Source of the DNA: Pseudomonas mucoides
Lineage (GTDB): Bacteria; Pseudomonadota; Gammaproteobacteria; Pseudomonadales; Pseudomonadaceae
Direction of reading: 5' to 3'
DNA length: 64,000 nt
NCBI RefSeq assembly: GCF_015461845.1
Contig: NZ_JACOPW010000001.1
Location: forward strand, 930,001-994,000
Both the position numbers and the translations under genes were made by a program. Below, one piece after another: positions 27,751-37,132 of this stretch (its first letter is position 1; every line of letters starts with the position of its first letter). The notes beneath the pieces were generated by a model. That model saw only the letters and a list, made by a program, of their open reading frames with translations, was not told the origin of the DNA and made no database searches.

Positions 27751-30142
27751 TCATCACGCTGTAGAGAAGACCCAAGCCGAACTGGCTGAACTGTTCGCCA
27801 AGGACCTGACCACCGGTGTCGGCCGCAGCGTCAAGCACGACAGCGCCGCCAAGCACGTATCCGGTGAGGCGCAGTACATCGACGACCGCCTGGAGTTTCC
27901 GAACCAGCTGCACGTTTATGCACGCCTGTCGGACCGCGCCCACGCGAAAATCATCAGCATTGACACCAAGCCCTGCTACGCCTTCGAAGGCGTGCGCATC
28001 GCGATCACCCATGAAGATGTGCCGGGCCTGAAGGACATCGGGCCGCTGTTGCCGGGCGACCCGCTGCTGGCGATTGATGACGTGCAATTCGTCGGTCAGC
28101 CGGTGCTCGCCGTGGCGGCGAAAGACCTCGAAACCGCACGCAAGGCCGCGATGGCCGCGATCATCGAATACGAAGATCTCGAGCCGGTGCTGGACGTGGT
28201 CGAAGCCCTGCGCAAACGCCACTTCGTGCTCGACAGCCACACCCATCAGCGCGGCGACTCTGCGGGTGCCTTGGCGACTGCCGAGCACCGCATCCAGGGC
28301 ACGCTGCACATCGGCGGCCAGGAACATTTCTACCTCGAAACCCAGATCTCTTCGGTGATGCCGACGGAAGACGGCGGCATGATCGTCTACTGCTCGACGC
28401 AGAACCCGACGGAAGTGCAGAAGCTTGTCGCCGAAGTGCTTGATGTGTCGATGAACAAAATCGTGGTCGACATGCGCCGCATGGGCGGAGGTTTTGGTGG
28501 CAAGGAAACGCAAGCCGCCAGCCCGGCCTGTTTGTGCGCCGTGATCGCGCACCTCACCGGCCAGCCGACCAAAATGCGCCTGCCGCGTGTCGAAGACATG
28601 TTGATGACCGGCAAGCGTCACCCGTTCTACGTCGAGTACGACGTCGGCTTCGACAGCACCGGCCGCCTGCACGGCATCGCCCTGGAATTGGCCGGCAACT
28701 GCGGTTGCTCGCCGGACTTGTCGGCGTCGATTGTCGACCGTGCGATGTTTCACGCCGACAACTCATACTATCTGGGCGACGCGACCATCAACGGTCACCG
28801 CTGCAAAACCAACACCGCGTCGAACACCGCGTATCGTGGCTTCGGCGGCCCGCAAGGCATGGTCGCCATCGAAGAAGTGATGGACGCGATTGCCCGTCAT
28901 CTGGCCCTCGATCCATTGGCGGTGCGCAAGGCCAACTACTACGGCAAGACCGAGCGCAACATCACGCATTATTACCAGACCGTCGAGCACAACATGCTCG
29001 AAGAAATGACCGCCGAGCTGGAAGAAAGCAGCCAGTACGCCGAGCGTCGTGAAGCAATTCGTCGCTACAACGCCAACAGTCCGATCCTGAAAAAAGGCCT
29101 GGCGCTGACCCCGGTGAAATTCGGTATTTCGTTTACCGCGAGCTTCCTCAACCAGGCCGGTGCGCTGATTCACGTCTACACCGACGGCAGCATCCACTTG
29201 AACCATGGCGGCACCGAAATGGGCCAGGGCTTGAACACCAAAGTCGCGCAGGTCGTGGCGCAAGTGTTCCAGGTGGAAATGGACCGTGTACAGATCACCG
29301 CAACCAACACCGACAAGGTGCCAAACACCTCGCCGACCGCCGCGTCCAGCGGTGCCGACCTCAACGGTAAAGCGGCGCAGAACGCAGCGGAAATCATCAA
29401 GCAGCGTCTGGTCGAATTCGCCGCGCGGCACTACAAGGTCAGCGAAGAAGACGTGGAATTCCACAACGGTCACGTGCGGGTTCGCGATCACATCCTGACC
29501 TTTGAAGCACTGATCCAGCAGGCGTATTTCGCTCAGGTGTCGCTGTCGAGCACCGGATTCTACAAGACCCCGAAAATCTACTACGACCGCAGTCAGGCGC
29601 GTGGCCGTCCGTTCTACTACTACGCGTTTGGCGCAGCGTGCTGCGAGGTGATCGTCGACACCCTGACCGGCGAGTACAAGATGCTGCGCACCGACATCCT
29701 CCACGACGTCGGCGCCTCGTTGAACCCGGCCATCGACATCGGCCAGGTCGAGGGTGGTTTCATCCAGGGCATGGGGTGGCTGACCATGGAAGAACTGGTG
29801 TGGAACAACAAGGGCAAGCTGATGACCAACGGCCCGGCCAGCTACAAGATTCCGGCCGTGGCGGACATGCCGCTGGACCTGCGGGTGAAGCTGGTGGAAA
29901 ACCGCAAGAACCCGGAAGACACGGTGTTCCATTCCAAGGCCGTGGGTGAGCCGCCGTTCATGCTCGGCATCGCCTCGTGGTGTGCGATCAAGGACGCCGT
30001 GGCGAGCCTTGGCGACTACAAGCATCAACCGAAAATCGATGCGCCGGCGACCCCGGAGCGTGTGTTGTGGGGGTGTGAGCAGATGCGGCAGTTGAAGGCG
30101 GTGAAAGCCGTGGAAGCTGAAACCGAACTGGCTTCGCTCTAA
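27743..30142 (+). CDS. xdhB: Xanthine dehydrogenase molybdopterin-binding large subunit
   Basis: A 799-residue catalytic subunit. Molybdenum-cofactor motifs are visible: GGGFGGKETQAA, AYRGFGGPQGM, GGTEMGQGLNTK, and near the C-terminus GEPPFMLGIA, whose Glu is the catalytic base in this family. The length matches bacterial XdhB. The start ATG lies inside the end of xdhA, which implies coupled translation. A REP pair follows the gene. Confidence 0.96.
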   Translation: MSNHHAVEKTQAELAELFAKDLTTGVGRSVKHDSAAKHVSGEAQYIDDRLEFPNQLHVYARLSDRAHAKIISIDTKPCYAFEGVRIAITHEDVPGLKDIGPLLPGDPLLAIDDVQFVGQPVLAVAAKDLETARKAAMAAIIEYEDLEPVLDVVEALRKRHFVLDSHTHQRGDSAGALATAEHRIQGTLHIGGQEHFYLETQISSVMPTEDGGMIVYCSTQNPTEVQKLVAEVLDVSMNKIVVDMRRMGGGFGGKETQAASPACLCAVIAHLTGQPTKMRLPRVEDMLMTGKRHPFYVEYDVGFDSTGRLHGIALELAGNCGCSPDLSASIVDRAMFHADNSYYLGDATINGHRCKTNTASNTAYRGFGGPQGMVAIEEVMDAIARHLALDPLAVRKANYYGKTERNITHYYQTVEHNMLEEMTAELEESSQYAERREAIRRYNANSPILKKGLALTPVKFGISFTASFLNQAGALIHVYTDGSIHLNHGGTEMGQGLNTKVAQVVAQVFQVEMDRVQITATNTDKVPNTSPTAASSGADLNGKAAQNAAEIIKQRLVEFAARHYKVSEEDVEFHNGHVRVRDHILTFEALIQQAYFAQVSLSSTGFYKTPKIYYDRSQARGRPFYYYAFGAACCEVIVDTLTGEYKMLRTDILHDVGASLNPAIDIGQVEGGFIQGMGWLTMEELVWNNKGKLMTNGPASYKIPAVADMPLDLRVKLVENRKNPEDTVFHSKAVGEPPFMLGIASWCAIKDAVASLGDYKHQPKIDAPATPERVLWGCEQMRQLKAVKAVEAETELASL

Positions 30143-30156
30143 GACCGCGTCGCGGC

Positions 30157-30220
30157 CATCGCAGGCAAACCAGCTCCCACAGGTACGATGCAATCCTTGT
30201 GGGAGCGGGCTTGCCCGCGA
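30157..30220. repeat. REP pair inside the xdh operon
   Basis: CATCGCAGGCAAACCAGCTC near 30157 is mirrored by GGAGCGGGCTTGCCCGCGA ending at 30220. The left copy carries changes from the usual REP. It lies between xdhB and xdhC, where it could affect message stability. Confidence 0.85.
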
Positions 30221-30257
30221 AGAGGCCGGTACAAACAACAACGATGTCGAGGTGACT

Positions 30258-31103
30258 ATGTACAACTGGATCGACGCCCTCGCCGACCTGCAATCCCGGG
30301 GTGAGCCCTGCGTATTGGTGACCATCATCGAAGAGCTTGGCTCGACGCCGCGCAATGCCGGTTCGAAGATGGTCATCAGCGCCACCCAGGCCTTCGACAC
30401 CATCGGTGGCGGGCATCTGGAATACAAGGCCATGCAGATCGCCCGCGACCTGCTTGCCAGCGGCAAACAGGACACCCACCTGGAGCGCTTCAACCTCGGC
30501 GCCAGCCTCGGCCAGTGCTGCGGAGGCGCGACCGTGTTGCTGTTCGAACCGATGGGCCAGGTCCAGGCGCAGATCGCCGTGTTTGGTGCCGGTCATGTCG
30601 GCCGCGCCTTGGTGCCGCTGCTCGCCAGCCTGCCCTGCCGGGTACGCTGGATCGATTCGCGGGACGACGAATTCCCTGAACAGATCCCTCACGGCGTGCG
30701 CAAGATTGTCAGCGAAGAACCGGTGGACGAAATCGACGACCTGCCCGCCGGCAGTTACTGCATCGTCATGACCCACAATCACCAGCTCGACCTCGAACTC
30801 ACCGCCGCGATCCTCAAGCGCAACGACTTCGCCTACTTCGGCCTGATCGGCTCGAAGACCAAACGGGTGAAGTTCGAACACCGCCTGCGCGACCGCGGAT
30901 TCGACAACAGCGTCGTGCAACGCATGCGCTGCCCGATGGGCATCGGCGAAGTCAAAGGCAAGTTGCCTGTGGAAATCGCCATCTCCATCGCCGGCGAAAT
31001 CATCGCCACCTATAACGCGAATTTCGGCCAGCAGACCGCCAGCGCCGGATCATCGATTGCCAAACTGCTGCCCGCTTCACGCCGCAGCCAAGCCTCTCAT
31101 TGA
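30258..31103 (+). CDS. xdhC: Xanthine dehydrogenase accessory protein XdhC
   Basis: A 281-residue chaperone that binds, protects and inserts sulfurated molybdenum cofactor into XdhB. The N-terminal XdhC/CoxI domain (VTIIEELGSTPRNAGSKMVI) and conserved GQCCGGATVLLFE-like segment are followed by a Rossmann-like domain (IAVFGAGHVGRALV) and IGSKTKRVKFEHRL. I chose the ATG at 30258, preceded by GAGG, over GTG at 30252. Confidence 0.94.
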   Translation: MYNWIDALADLQSRGEPCVLVTIIEELGSTPRNAGSKMVISATQAFDTIGGGHLEYKAMQIARDLLASGKQDTHLERFNLGASLGQCCGGATVLLFEPMGQVQAQIAVFGAGHVGRALVPLLASLPCRVRWIDSRDDEFPEQIPHGVRKIVSEEPVDEIDDLPAGSYCIVMTHNHQLDLELTAAILKRNDFAYFGLIGSKTKRVKFEHRLRDRGFDNSVVQRMRCPMGIGEVKGKLPVEIAISIAGEIIATYNANFGQQTASAGSSIAKLLPASRRSQASH

Positions 31104-31128
31104 TAAGCCTTAGAAACCGAGAACCCTC

Positions 31129-32433
31129 ATGCCTTTGACTCGCAAAGCTTACCGCGCCGCCATCCTGCACAGCCTTGCCGACCCCGCCGAAGTCGGTATT
31201 GAAGCCTCGTACGAGTATTTCGAAGACGGCTTGCTGGTGGTCGACAACGGCCAGATCAGCGCGCTCGGTCACGCCAGCGACTTGCTGCCGACCCTGCCGG
31301 CCGACATCGAAATCACTCATTATCAGGACGCGCTGATTACCCCCGGCTTCATCGACACCCACATTCACTTGCCGCAAACCGGCATGGTCGGCGCCTACGG
31401 CGAGCAACTGCTCGATTGGCTGAACACCTATACCTTCCCGTGTGAAAGCCAGTTCGCCGACAAGAAACACGCCGACGAAGTCGCCGATATTTTCATCAAG
31501 GAACTGCTGCGCAACGGCACCACCACTGCGCTGGTGTTCGGCAGCGTGCATCCGCAATCGGTGAACTCGTTCTTCGAGGCTGCCGAACAGCTCGACCTGC
31601 GGATGATCGCCGGCAAGGTGATGATGGACCGCAACGCGCCGGACTACCTGACCGACACCGCCGAATCCAGCTACGTCGAAAGCAAGGCGCTGATCGAGCG
31701 CTGGCACGGCAAGGGTCGCTTGCACTACGCAGTCACCCCGCGTTTCGCCCCGACCAGCACCCCGGAACAACTGACCCTCGCCGGCCAGTTGCTCAGCCAA
31801 TTCCCTGACCTGTACATGCAGACGCACATCAGCGAAAACCTGAAGGAAGTCGAATGGGTCAAAGAGCTGTTCCCGGAGCGTAAAGGCTACCTGGACGTCT
31901 ACGATCACTATCAATTGCTCGGCGAGCGTTCGGTGTTTGCCCACGGCGTGCACCTGTGCGACGACGAGTGCGCGCGACTGGCGGAAACCGGTTCGGCCAT
32001 CGCGTTCTGCCCGACGTCGAACTTCTTCCTCGGCAGCGGCCTGTTCAACCTGCCGATGGCCGAGAAGCACAAACTGAATGTCGGTGTGGGCACGGACGTT
32101 GGCGGTGGCACCAGCTTCTCGATCCTGCAAACCTTGAACGAAGCGTACAAAGTCATGCAGCTGCAAGGTGCGCGTCTGAGCCCATTCAAATCGCTGTACC
32201 TGGCGACACTCGGCGGTGCTCGCGCGTTGCGTCTGGAAGACAAGATCGGCACCTTGAAACCGGGCACCGATGCCGACTTCCTCGTGCTGGATTACAACGC
32301 CACGCCGTTGCTGAGCTATCGCTTGAAGCAGGCGAACAACATTGCCGAGACGTTGTTTGTGTTGATGACGCTGGGGGATGACCGGGCTGTTCTGCAGACG
32401 TATGCGGCGGGGAATCAGGTGCATCAGCGCTAA
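31129..32433 (+). CDS. guaD: Guanine deaminase
   Basis: A 434-residue amidohydrolase converting guanine to xanthine, the substrate of the XdhAB enzyme encoded just before it. Zinc ligands are visible in PGFIDTHIHLPQTG, QTHISE and GTDVGGGTSFS, with FAHGVHL between them; this matches the guanine deaminase group of the family. It lies 25 bases after xdhC and ends at a strong terminator, so it is the last gene of the purine operon. Confidence 0.95.
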   Translation: MPLTRKAYRAAILHSLADPAEVGIEASYEYFEDGLLVVDNGQISALGHASDLLPTLPADIEITHYQDALITPGFIDTHIHLPQTGMVGAYGEQLLDWLNTYTFPCESQFADKKHADEVADIFIKELLRNGTTTALVFGSVHPQSVNSFFEAAEQLDLRMIAGKVMMDRNAPDYLTDTAESSYVESKALIERWHGKGRLHYAVTPRFAPTSTPEQLTLAGQLLSQFPDLYMQTHISENLKEVEWVKELFPERKGYLDVYDHYQLLGERSVFAHGVHLCDDECARLAETGSAIAFCPTSNFFLGSGLFNLPMAEKHKLNVGVGTDVGGGTSFSILQTLNEAYKVMQLQGARLSPFKSLYLATLGGARALRLEDKIGTLKPGTDADFLVLDYNATPLLSYRLKQANNIAETLFVLMTLGDDRAVLQTYAAGNQVHQR

Positions 32434-32446
32434 ATCTTCCGGGCAT

Positions 32447-32484
32447 AAAAAATCCCCCGCAATCGATGGTTGCGGGGGATTTTT
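32447..32484 (+). terminator. Intrinsic terminator after guaD
   Basis: AAAAATCCCCCGCAA and TTGCGGGGGATTTTT form a 15-base perfect stem with a seven-base loop, and A/T tracts on both sides. It ends xdhABC-guaD and may also stop the converging GntR gene. Confidence 0.92.
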
Positions 32485-32501
32485 ATTGCTCTTGAGACCG
32501 T

Positions 32502-32523
32502 CATCGCGGGCTTGCCCGCGATG
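32502..32523. repeat. Single REP palindrome after guaD
   Basis: CATCGCGGGC-TTG-CCCGCGATG, a short REP-type palindrome between the guaD terminator and the convergent GntR gene. Confidence 0.7.
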
Positions 32524-32540
32524 GTTCGACTCGGTCTACC

Positions 32541-33305
32541 TTAGAGTTTGACCGCTGGCCGCCCAGGCTTCTTGGTCTGCAACAAATGCGAGAACACCGC
32601 ATGCAAATCATCCGACGCACTTTCTTCGTCGAGGTTGAGTTTGCTGTCGATGTGATCCATGTGATGCATCATCAAATTCACCGCCAGCTCACCGTTGCGC
32701 GCTTCGATGGCGTCGATCAGCTGGGTGTGTTCGTCGTAGGAACAGTGCGAACGGTTGCCACTTTCATACTGGGCAATAATCAACGACGTCTGCGACACCA
32801 GGCTGCGCTGGAAGCTGATCAGCGGCGCATTCTTCGCCGCTTCGGCAAGTTTCAGGTGAAATTCGCCCGACAGACGGATGCCGGCACCGCGATCACCGCG
32901 GGAGAAGCTGTCGCGCTCGTCGTTGACCATCTGGCGCAATTCGGCGATCTGCTCGGCGGTCGCGTGTTGGACAGCCAGTTCAGTGATCGCTCGTTCCACC
33001 AGACGGCGCGCGAGGAACACCTGACGGGCCTCTTCGACGCTTGGGCTGGCGACGACCGCGCCACGGTTCGGACGCAGCAGCACGACGCCTTCATGGGCCA
33101 GGCGCGAGAGCGCACGGCGGATGATGGTGCGACTGACCCCGAAAATTTCCCCCAGCGCTTCTTCGCTCAACTTGGTGCCGGGCGCCAGACGCTGTTCGAG
33201 GATGGCCTCGAAGATATGCGCGTAGACAATATCGTCCTGGGTCCCGCTGCGGCCGGCTTTACCTGCTCGCGGTTGTTTTTTGAGGGGCTGCAACTGTTCG
33301 TTCAT
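32541..33305 (-). CDS. GntR-family regulator with FCD domain, divergent from the BenE-type transporter
   Basis: A 254-residue FadR-subfamily regulator. A basic N-terminal tail (KKQPRAGKAGR) precedes the winged helix (LAPGTKLSEEALGEIFGVSRTIIRRALSRLAHEG, residues 40-73) and a helical FCD domain (EFHLKLAEAAKNAPL, HTQLIDAIEARNGELAVNLMMHHMDH) whose histidines could bind metal or ligand. I took the ATG at 33305; the frame remains open much farther but that part is antisense to the transporter. It probably controls the divergent transporter and perhaps the purine genes. Confidence 0.85.
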   Translation of the reverse strand: MNEQLQPLKKQPRAGKAGRSGTQDDIVYAHIFEAILEQRLAPGTKLSEEALGEIFGVSRTIIRRALSRLAHEGVVLLRPNRGAVVASPSVEEARQVFLARRLVERAITELAVQHATAEQIAELRQMVNDERDSFSRGDRGAGIRLSGEFHLKLAEAAKNAPLISFQRSLVSQTSLIIAQYESGNRSHCSYDEHTQLIDAIEARNGELAVNLMMHHMDHIDSKLNLDEESASDDLHAVFSHLLQTKKPGRPAVKL

Positions 33306-33517
33306 GGGCACTCGAGTCGGGAGAACTGCGGCGAATTGACGGTGACTGTAATACGGCACAGTGGGTCGCTGGCAAGTATCGCGTAAAAAACACCGCGATT
33401 GTACACAATGGAGGGTGGCAACACGACTGTACGGCTGTTTGTCGCTTCCGCTGTATTGCAACGATCCCTTACGTTTGAGTTTAGGCTTGAACCTGAAATC
33501 TGCCGCTCGAACACAAT

Positions 33518-33615
33518 CCCTGTGGGAGCCGAGCTTGCTCGCAATGGCGTCCGGGCAGTCAACACACGTGTCGATTGATCCACCGCCATCGCGAGTAAGC
33601 TCGGCTCCCACAGGG
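33518..33615. repeat. REP pair in the GntR-transporter divergent region
   Basis: CCCTGTGGGAGCCGAGCTTG (33518 on) and its complement CGAGTAAGCTCGGCTCCCAC ending at 33615 enclose about 50 bases. It sits between the likely promoters of two divergent genes. The rest of this 350-base gap shows no gene. Confidence 0.85.
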
Positions 33616-33659
33616 TTCACCGGCGTTTCGGACATCTTTATAAAAGGAACAGCGCTGTC

Positions 33660-34850
33660 ATGAACGACGCCACGCATACGCAGCTCCGACCACTGGCCGA
33701 CACCTCGCCGTCGGCCATCGTCGCCGGCTTCATCGCGATGATGACCGGTTACACCAGCTCCCTGGTGCTGATGTTCCAGGCCGGCCAAGCGGCGGGCCTG
33801 ACCAGTGGGCAGATCTCCTCGTGGATCTGGGCGATCTCGATTGGCATGGCGGTATGTTCGATCGGCCTGTCGTTGCGTTATCGCACGCCCATCACCATTG
33901 CCTGGTCGACCCCCGGTGCGGCCTTGCTGATCACCAGCCTCGGCGGTGTCAGTTATGGCGAAGCCATCGGCGCCTATATCACCTGCGCAGTGCTGGTGAC
34001 GATCTGCGGCCTGACCGGCAGCTTCGAACGGCTGGTGAAGAAGATTCCAGCCTCCCTGGCCGCTGCGTTGCTGGCAGGGATTCTGTTCAAGATCGGCAGC
34101 GAAATTTTCGTCGCCGCCCAGCATCGCACCGGGCTGGTGCTGGGCATGTTCTTCACCTATCTGGTGATCAAGCGCCTGTCGCCGCGTTACGCCGTGCTGG
34201 CCGCGTTGTTGATCGGCACTGCATTGTCCGGGTTCATGGGGTTGCTGGATTTCAGTGGTTTCCACCTGGAAGTGGCGACGCCGGTCTGGACCACGCCGCA
34301 CTTCTCGCTGGCTGCGACCATCAGCATCGGCATTCCGCTGTTCGTGGTGGCCATGACCTCGCAGAACATGCCGGGCATTGCCGTCCTGCGCGCCGACGGT
34401 TACACCGTGCCGGCCTCGCCATTGATCACCACCACCGGTATCGCCTCATTGCTGCTCGCACCGTTCGGCTCCCACGGCATCAACCTGGCGGCCATCAGCG
34501 CAGCCATCTGCACCGGGCCGCATGCCCATGAAGACCGCAACAAGCGCTACACGGCGGCGGTCTGGTGCGGGATTTTCTACGGGATTGCCGGGGTGTTCGG
34601 CGCGACATTGGCAGCGTTGTTTGCCGCGCTGCCGAAAGAACTGGTGCTGTCGATTGCGGCGCTGGCGCTGTTTGGCTCGATCATCAATGGCTTGAGCATT
34701 GCCATGACCGAGGTGAAGGAACGGGAGGCGGCGCTGATCACCTTTATGGTCACGGCGTCGGGGCTGACGTTGTTTTCCATTGGGTCGGCGTTCTGGGGGA
34801 TTGTGGCGGGTGTGTTGACGCTGGTGATTTTGAATTGGCGCAAGGGCTGA
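33660..34850 (+). CDS. BenE-family (benzoate/H+ symporter type) transporter
   Basis: A 396-residue inner-membrane transporter with about 11-12 hydrophobic segments. ITIAWSTPGAALLITS and VAMTSQNMPGIAVLRADGY are typical of the BenE family. BenE proteins import benzoate, but no aromatic-degradation genes are present here; neighbours are purine catabolic genes and a GntR regulator, so the actual substrate could differ. The ATG at 33660 follows AAAAGGAAC. A strong terminator follows the stop. Confidence 0.85.
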   Translation: MNDATHTQLRPLADTSPSAIVAGFIAMMTGYTSSLVLMFQAGQAAGLTSGQISSWIWAISIGMAVCSIGLSLRYRTPITIAWSTPGAALLITSLGGVSYGEAIGAYITCAVLVTICGLTGSFERLVKKIPASLAAALLAGILFKIGSEIFVAAQHRTGLVLGMFFTYLVIKRLSPRYAVLAALLIGTALSGFMGLLDFSGFHLEVATPVWTTPHFSLAATISIGIPLFVVAMTSQNMPGIAVLRADGYTVPASPLITTTGIASLLLAPFGSHGINLAAISAAICTGPHAHEDRNKRYTAAVWCGIFYGIAGVFGATLAALFAALPKELVLSIAALALFGSIINGLSIAMTEVKEREAALITFMVTASGLTLFSIGSAFWGIVAGVLTLVILNWRKG

Positions 34851-34904
34851 GGGACCCGACATCGACTTCGCAGGCCAAGCCATGCACCTGCAAAAAGCAG
34901 GCAT

Positions 34905-34940
34905 AAAAAAACGGCGACCCTTGGGTCGCCGCTTTTTTTA
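34905..34940 (+). terminator. Bidirectional terminator between the transporter gene and yggL
   Basis: AAAAAAACGGCGACCC-TT-GGGTCGCCGCTTTTTTT is a GC-rich hairpin with an A-run and a T-run, placed between two convergent genes, so it serves both. Confidence 0.93.
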
Positions 34941-34957
34941 GACAAAAAGCTATGACA

Positions 34958-35302
34958 TCAAGCTACCGGATTGATCGGCTTTTCCGGGTACCAGACGTCG
35001 ATCAGCGGGCTGACGGTTGCTTCGGTCAGTTCGCTGCGGCCTTTGAGCCAGGCTTCAACAGCTGCGCGCTGCTCTTCGGACACCGAGCCACGCTTCTGCA
35101 GGCAAACCAGACCGAAGTCGTCGCCGCCAACATAACCCAGACCGTTGGCTTCCATGGCTTCTTTCAGGAACGCGTCGAGGAAAGCATCAATGGCTTCATC
35201 AGCCAAATCTTCTTTGAAATCCAGGTTCAGTTCGAAACCCAGCTCTTGAAATTCATCGACGCACAGTTTTTTGCGCAGACGCTGGGAACGGTTAGTCGCC
35301 AT
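34958..35302 (-). CDS. yggL: YggL family protein (DUF469)
   Basis: A 114-residue protein of the YggL family, reported as 50S-ribosome-associated in other bacteria. The conserved N-terminus MATNRSQRLRKKLCVDEFQE and LGFELNLDFK are present. I chose the ATG at 35302 after GAGGA; an ATG 15 bases upstream overlaps that site. It is monocistronic, ending at a shared terminator. Function is only loosely known. Confidence 0.87.
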   Translation of the reverse strand: MATNRSQRLRKKLCVDEFQELGFELNLDFKEDLADEAIDAFLDAFLKEAMEANGLGYVGGDDFGLVCLQKRGSVSEEQRAAVEAWLKGRSELTEATVSPLIDVWYPEKPINPVA

Positions 35303-35536
35303 TGGAACAATCCTCATAAGTAATAACGGGCGGCACTTTAGCAGTTTAAGCCGCTAATTGCCCGACTCTCTGGGGGGCATCGCTGACCGCCGGTAAAAAA
35401 ATAGCAGATTAGAAGGCCATGGCACGGCACACACTTTCAAGCCTTGGGGCATAATGCCGACACTTTCATGACCACTGAGGGATTTTATCGCCATGCCCTC
35501 GTCTTTTTCCCCCTCGGCTGTAGGGTTTTATTACAC

Positions 35537-36997
35537 ATGATCAAGTCTTTGCGTCCATTGTTGCTGGCCAGTTTCATTCTTCCGCTGGCCCTCTCCGTCT
35601 CCGCCGCCCCGATCAACACTGCGCTCACGCCTAACGTCGAAAAAGCCCTCAAGGCCAGCAAGTTGCAGGACAACGCCCTGTCACTGGTGATGATCCCGCT
35701 CACCGGGCCGGGCACGCCGACCGTTTACAACGCGGACGTTTCGGTCAACCCGGCCTCGACCATGAAGTTGGTCACCACCTATGCCGCGCTGGAAATGCTC
35801 GGCCCGAACCACCAGTGGAAAACCGAGTTCTACACCGACGGCACCCTCAGCGGCGGCATTCTCAATGGCAACCTCTACCTCAAGGGTGGCGGCGATCCGA
35901 AGCTGAACATGGAGAAGCTCTGGCTGCTGATGCGTGACCTGCGCGCCAACGGCGTGACGCAAATCACCGGCGACCTGGTGCTGGACCGCGGTTTCTTCGT
36001 ACAACCGCAGTTGCCCGAATTCAATGACGACGGCAATGACGAGAACAAGCCGTTCCTGGTCAAACCCGACTCGCTGATGGTCAACCTCAAGGCCCTGCGT
36101 TTTGTCGCGCGTAACGACGGCGGTCGGGTATTGGTGTCGGTGGAACCGCCGATTGCCAGCATTCGCATCGAAAACCAGGTCAAGGCCGTCAATTCCAAGC
36201 AGTGCACTGGCGGTGTGCGCTACAACCCGGTGACCCAGCCGGATGGCAGCATGACCGTAACGGTCGGCGGCCAGTTGGGCGATGGCTGCAGCTCGCAGAC
36301 CTATCTGTCGCTGCTTGACCACGCGACCTACACCGCCGGCGCCGTGCGCGCCATCTGGAAGGAGCTCGGTGGCAGCATTCAGGGCAAGGACGTGCTGGCG
36401 GCCACTCCGGGCAATGCAAAACTTCTGGCCCGGGCTTACTCGCCGGATCTGGCGGAAATCATCCGCGACATCAACAAATACAGTAACAACACCATGGCGC
36501 AGCAGCTGTTTCTGAGCCTGGGCCAGAAATTCCGTACCGATGCCGATGGTGACGATGCCAAGGCTGCCCAGCGCGTAGTACGTCAGTGGCTGGCGAAGAA
36601 AGGCATTACCGCGCCGCACCTGGTGATGGAGAACGGTTCCGGCTTGTCCCGCGCAGAACGCGTCAGCGCCCGTGAAATGGGAGCGATGCTGCAAGCCGCG
36701 TGGCATAGCCCGTATGCTGCCGAGTTCATCAGTTCGATGCCGATTGCCGGCACCGACGGCACCATGCGCAAACGCCTGAAGACCACCGCGATGCGCGGCG
36801 AAGCCCACGTCAAGACCGGCACTCTGAACACCGTACGCGCCATCTCCGGCTTCAGCCGCGACGTCAATGGCAACACGTGGGCAGTCGTGGCGATCCTCAA
36901 TGACAAGGCACCGTTTGGCGCGTCGTCGGTACTGGATCAAGTGCTGCTGGACCTCTATCGCCAGCCGAAACTGCCAGACACGGCGTCGGTGCTCTAA
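35537..36997 (+). CDS. dacB: D-alanyl-D-alanine carboxypeptidase/endopeptidase (PBP4)
   Basis: A 486-residue class C penicillin-binding protein of the periplasm that trims or cuts peptidoglycan cross-links. It has a signal peptide (LLLASFILPLALSVSAAP), the SXXK motif Ser74-Thr-Met-Lys77, the SXN-type motif in INKYSNNTMAQQ, and the KTG box VKTGTLNTVR. The insert between motifs is of PBP4 size. I chose ATG at 35537; the ribosome site (AGGG) is weak and distant. REP-like repeats follow. Confidence 0.93.
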   Translation: MIKSLRPLLLASFILPLALSVSAAPINTALTPNVEKALKASKLQDNALSLVMIPLTGPGTPTVYNADVSVNPASTMKLVTTYAALEMLGPNHQWKTEFYTDGTLSGGILNGNLYLKGGGDPKLNMEKLWLLMRDLRANGVTQITGDLVLDRGFFVQPQLPEFNDDGNDENKPFLVKPDSLMVNLKALRFVARNDGGRVLVSVEPPIASIRIENQVKAVNSKQCTGGVRYNPVTQPDGSMTVTVGGQLGDGCSSQTYLSLLDHATYTAGAVRAIWKELGGSIQGKDVLAATPGNAKLLARAYSPDLAEIIRDINKYSNNTMAQQLFLSLGQKFRTDADGDDAKAAQRVVRQWLAKKGITAPHLVMENGSGLSRAERVSAREMGAMLQAAWHSPYAAEFISSMPIAGTDGTMRKRLKTTAMRGEAHVKTGTLNTVRAISGFSRDVNGNTWAVVAILNDKAPFGASSVLDQVLLDLYRQPKLPDTASVL

Positions 36998-37023
36998 CCC
37001 GATCCTCCAGACACTGGAGATCA

Positions 37024-37118
37024 CCTGTGGAGCGAGCCTGCTCGCGACAGCGGTCTAACATTCAACTCAGATGTTGACTGATAAACCGCTATCGCGAGCA
37101 GGCTCACTCCTACAAGGG
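37024..37118. repeat. REP-like pair between dacB and the diguanylate cyclase gene
   Basis: CCTGTGGAGCGAGCCTGCTC and the reverse form GCGAGCAGGCTCACTCCTAC enclose about 30 bases between convergent genes. This is the GCGAGC...GCTCGC variant of the REP family, also seen inside cobA at 55683. Confidence 0.8.
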
Positions 37119-37132
37119 TTGTGTGTCAGGCC

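Noticed and set aside
28763..32424. Long minus-strand frames opposite xdhB and guaD
   Set aside because: Both lie over complete, motif-bearing genes on the other strand and show no family features.
33306..34301. A 332-codon N-terminal extension of the GntR regulator
   Set aside because: The family start with a ribosome site is at 33305; the extension is antisense to the BenE-type transporter.
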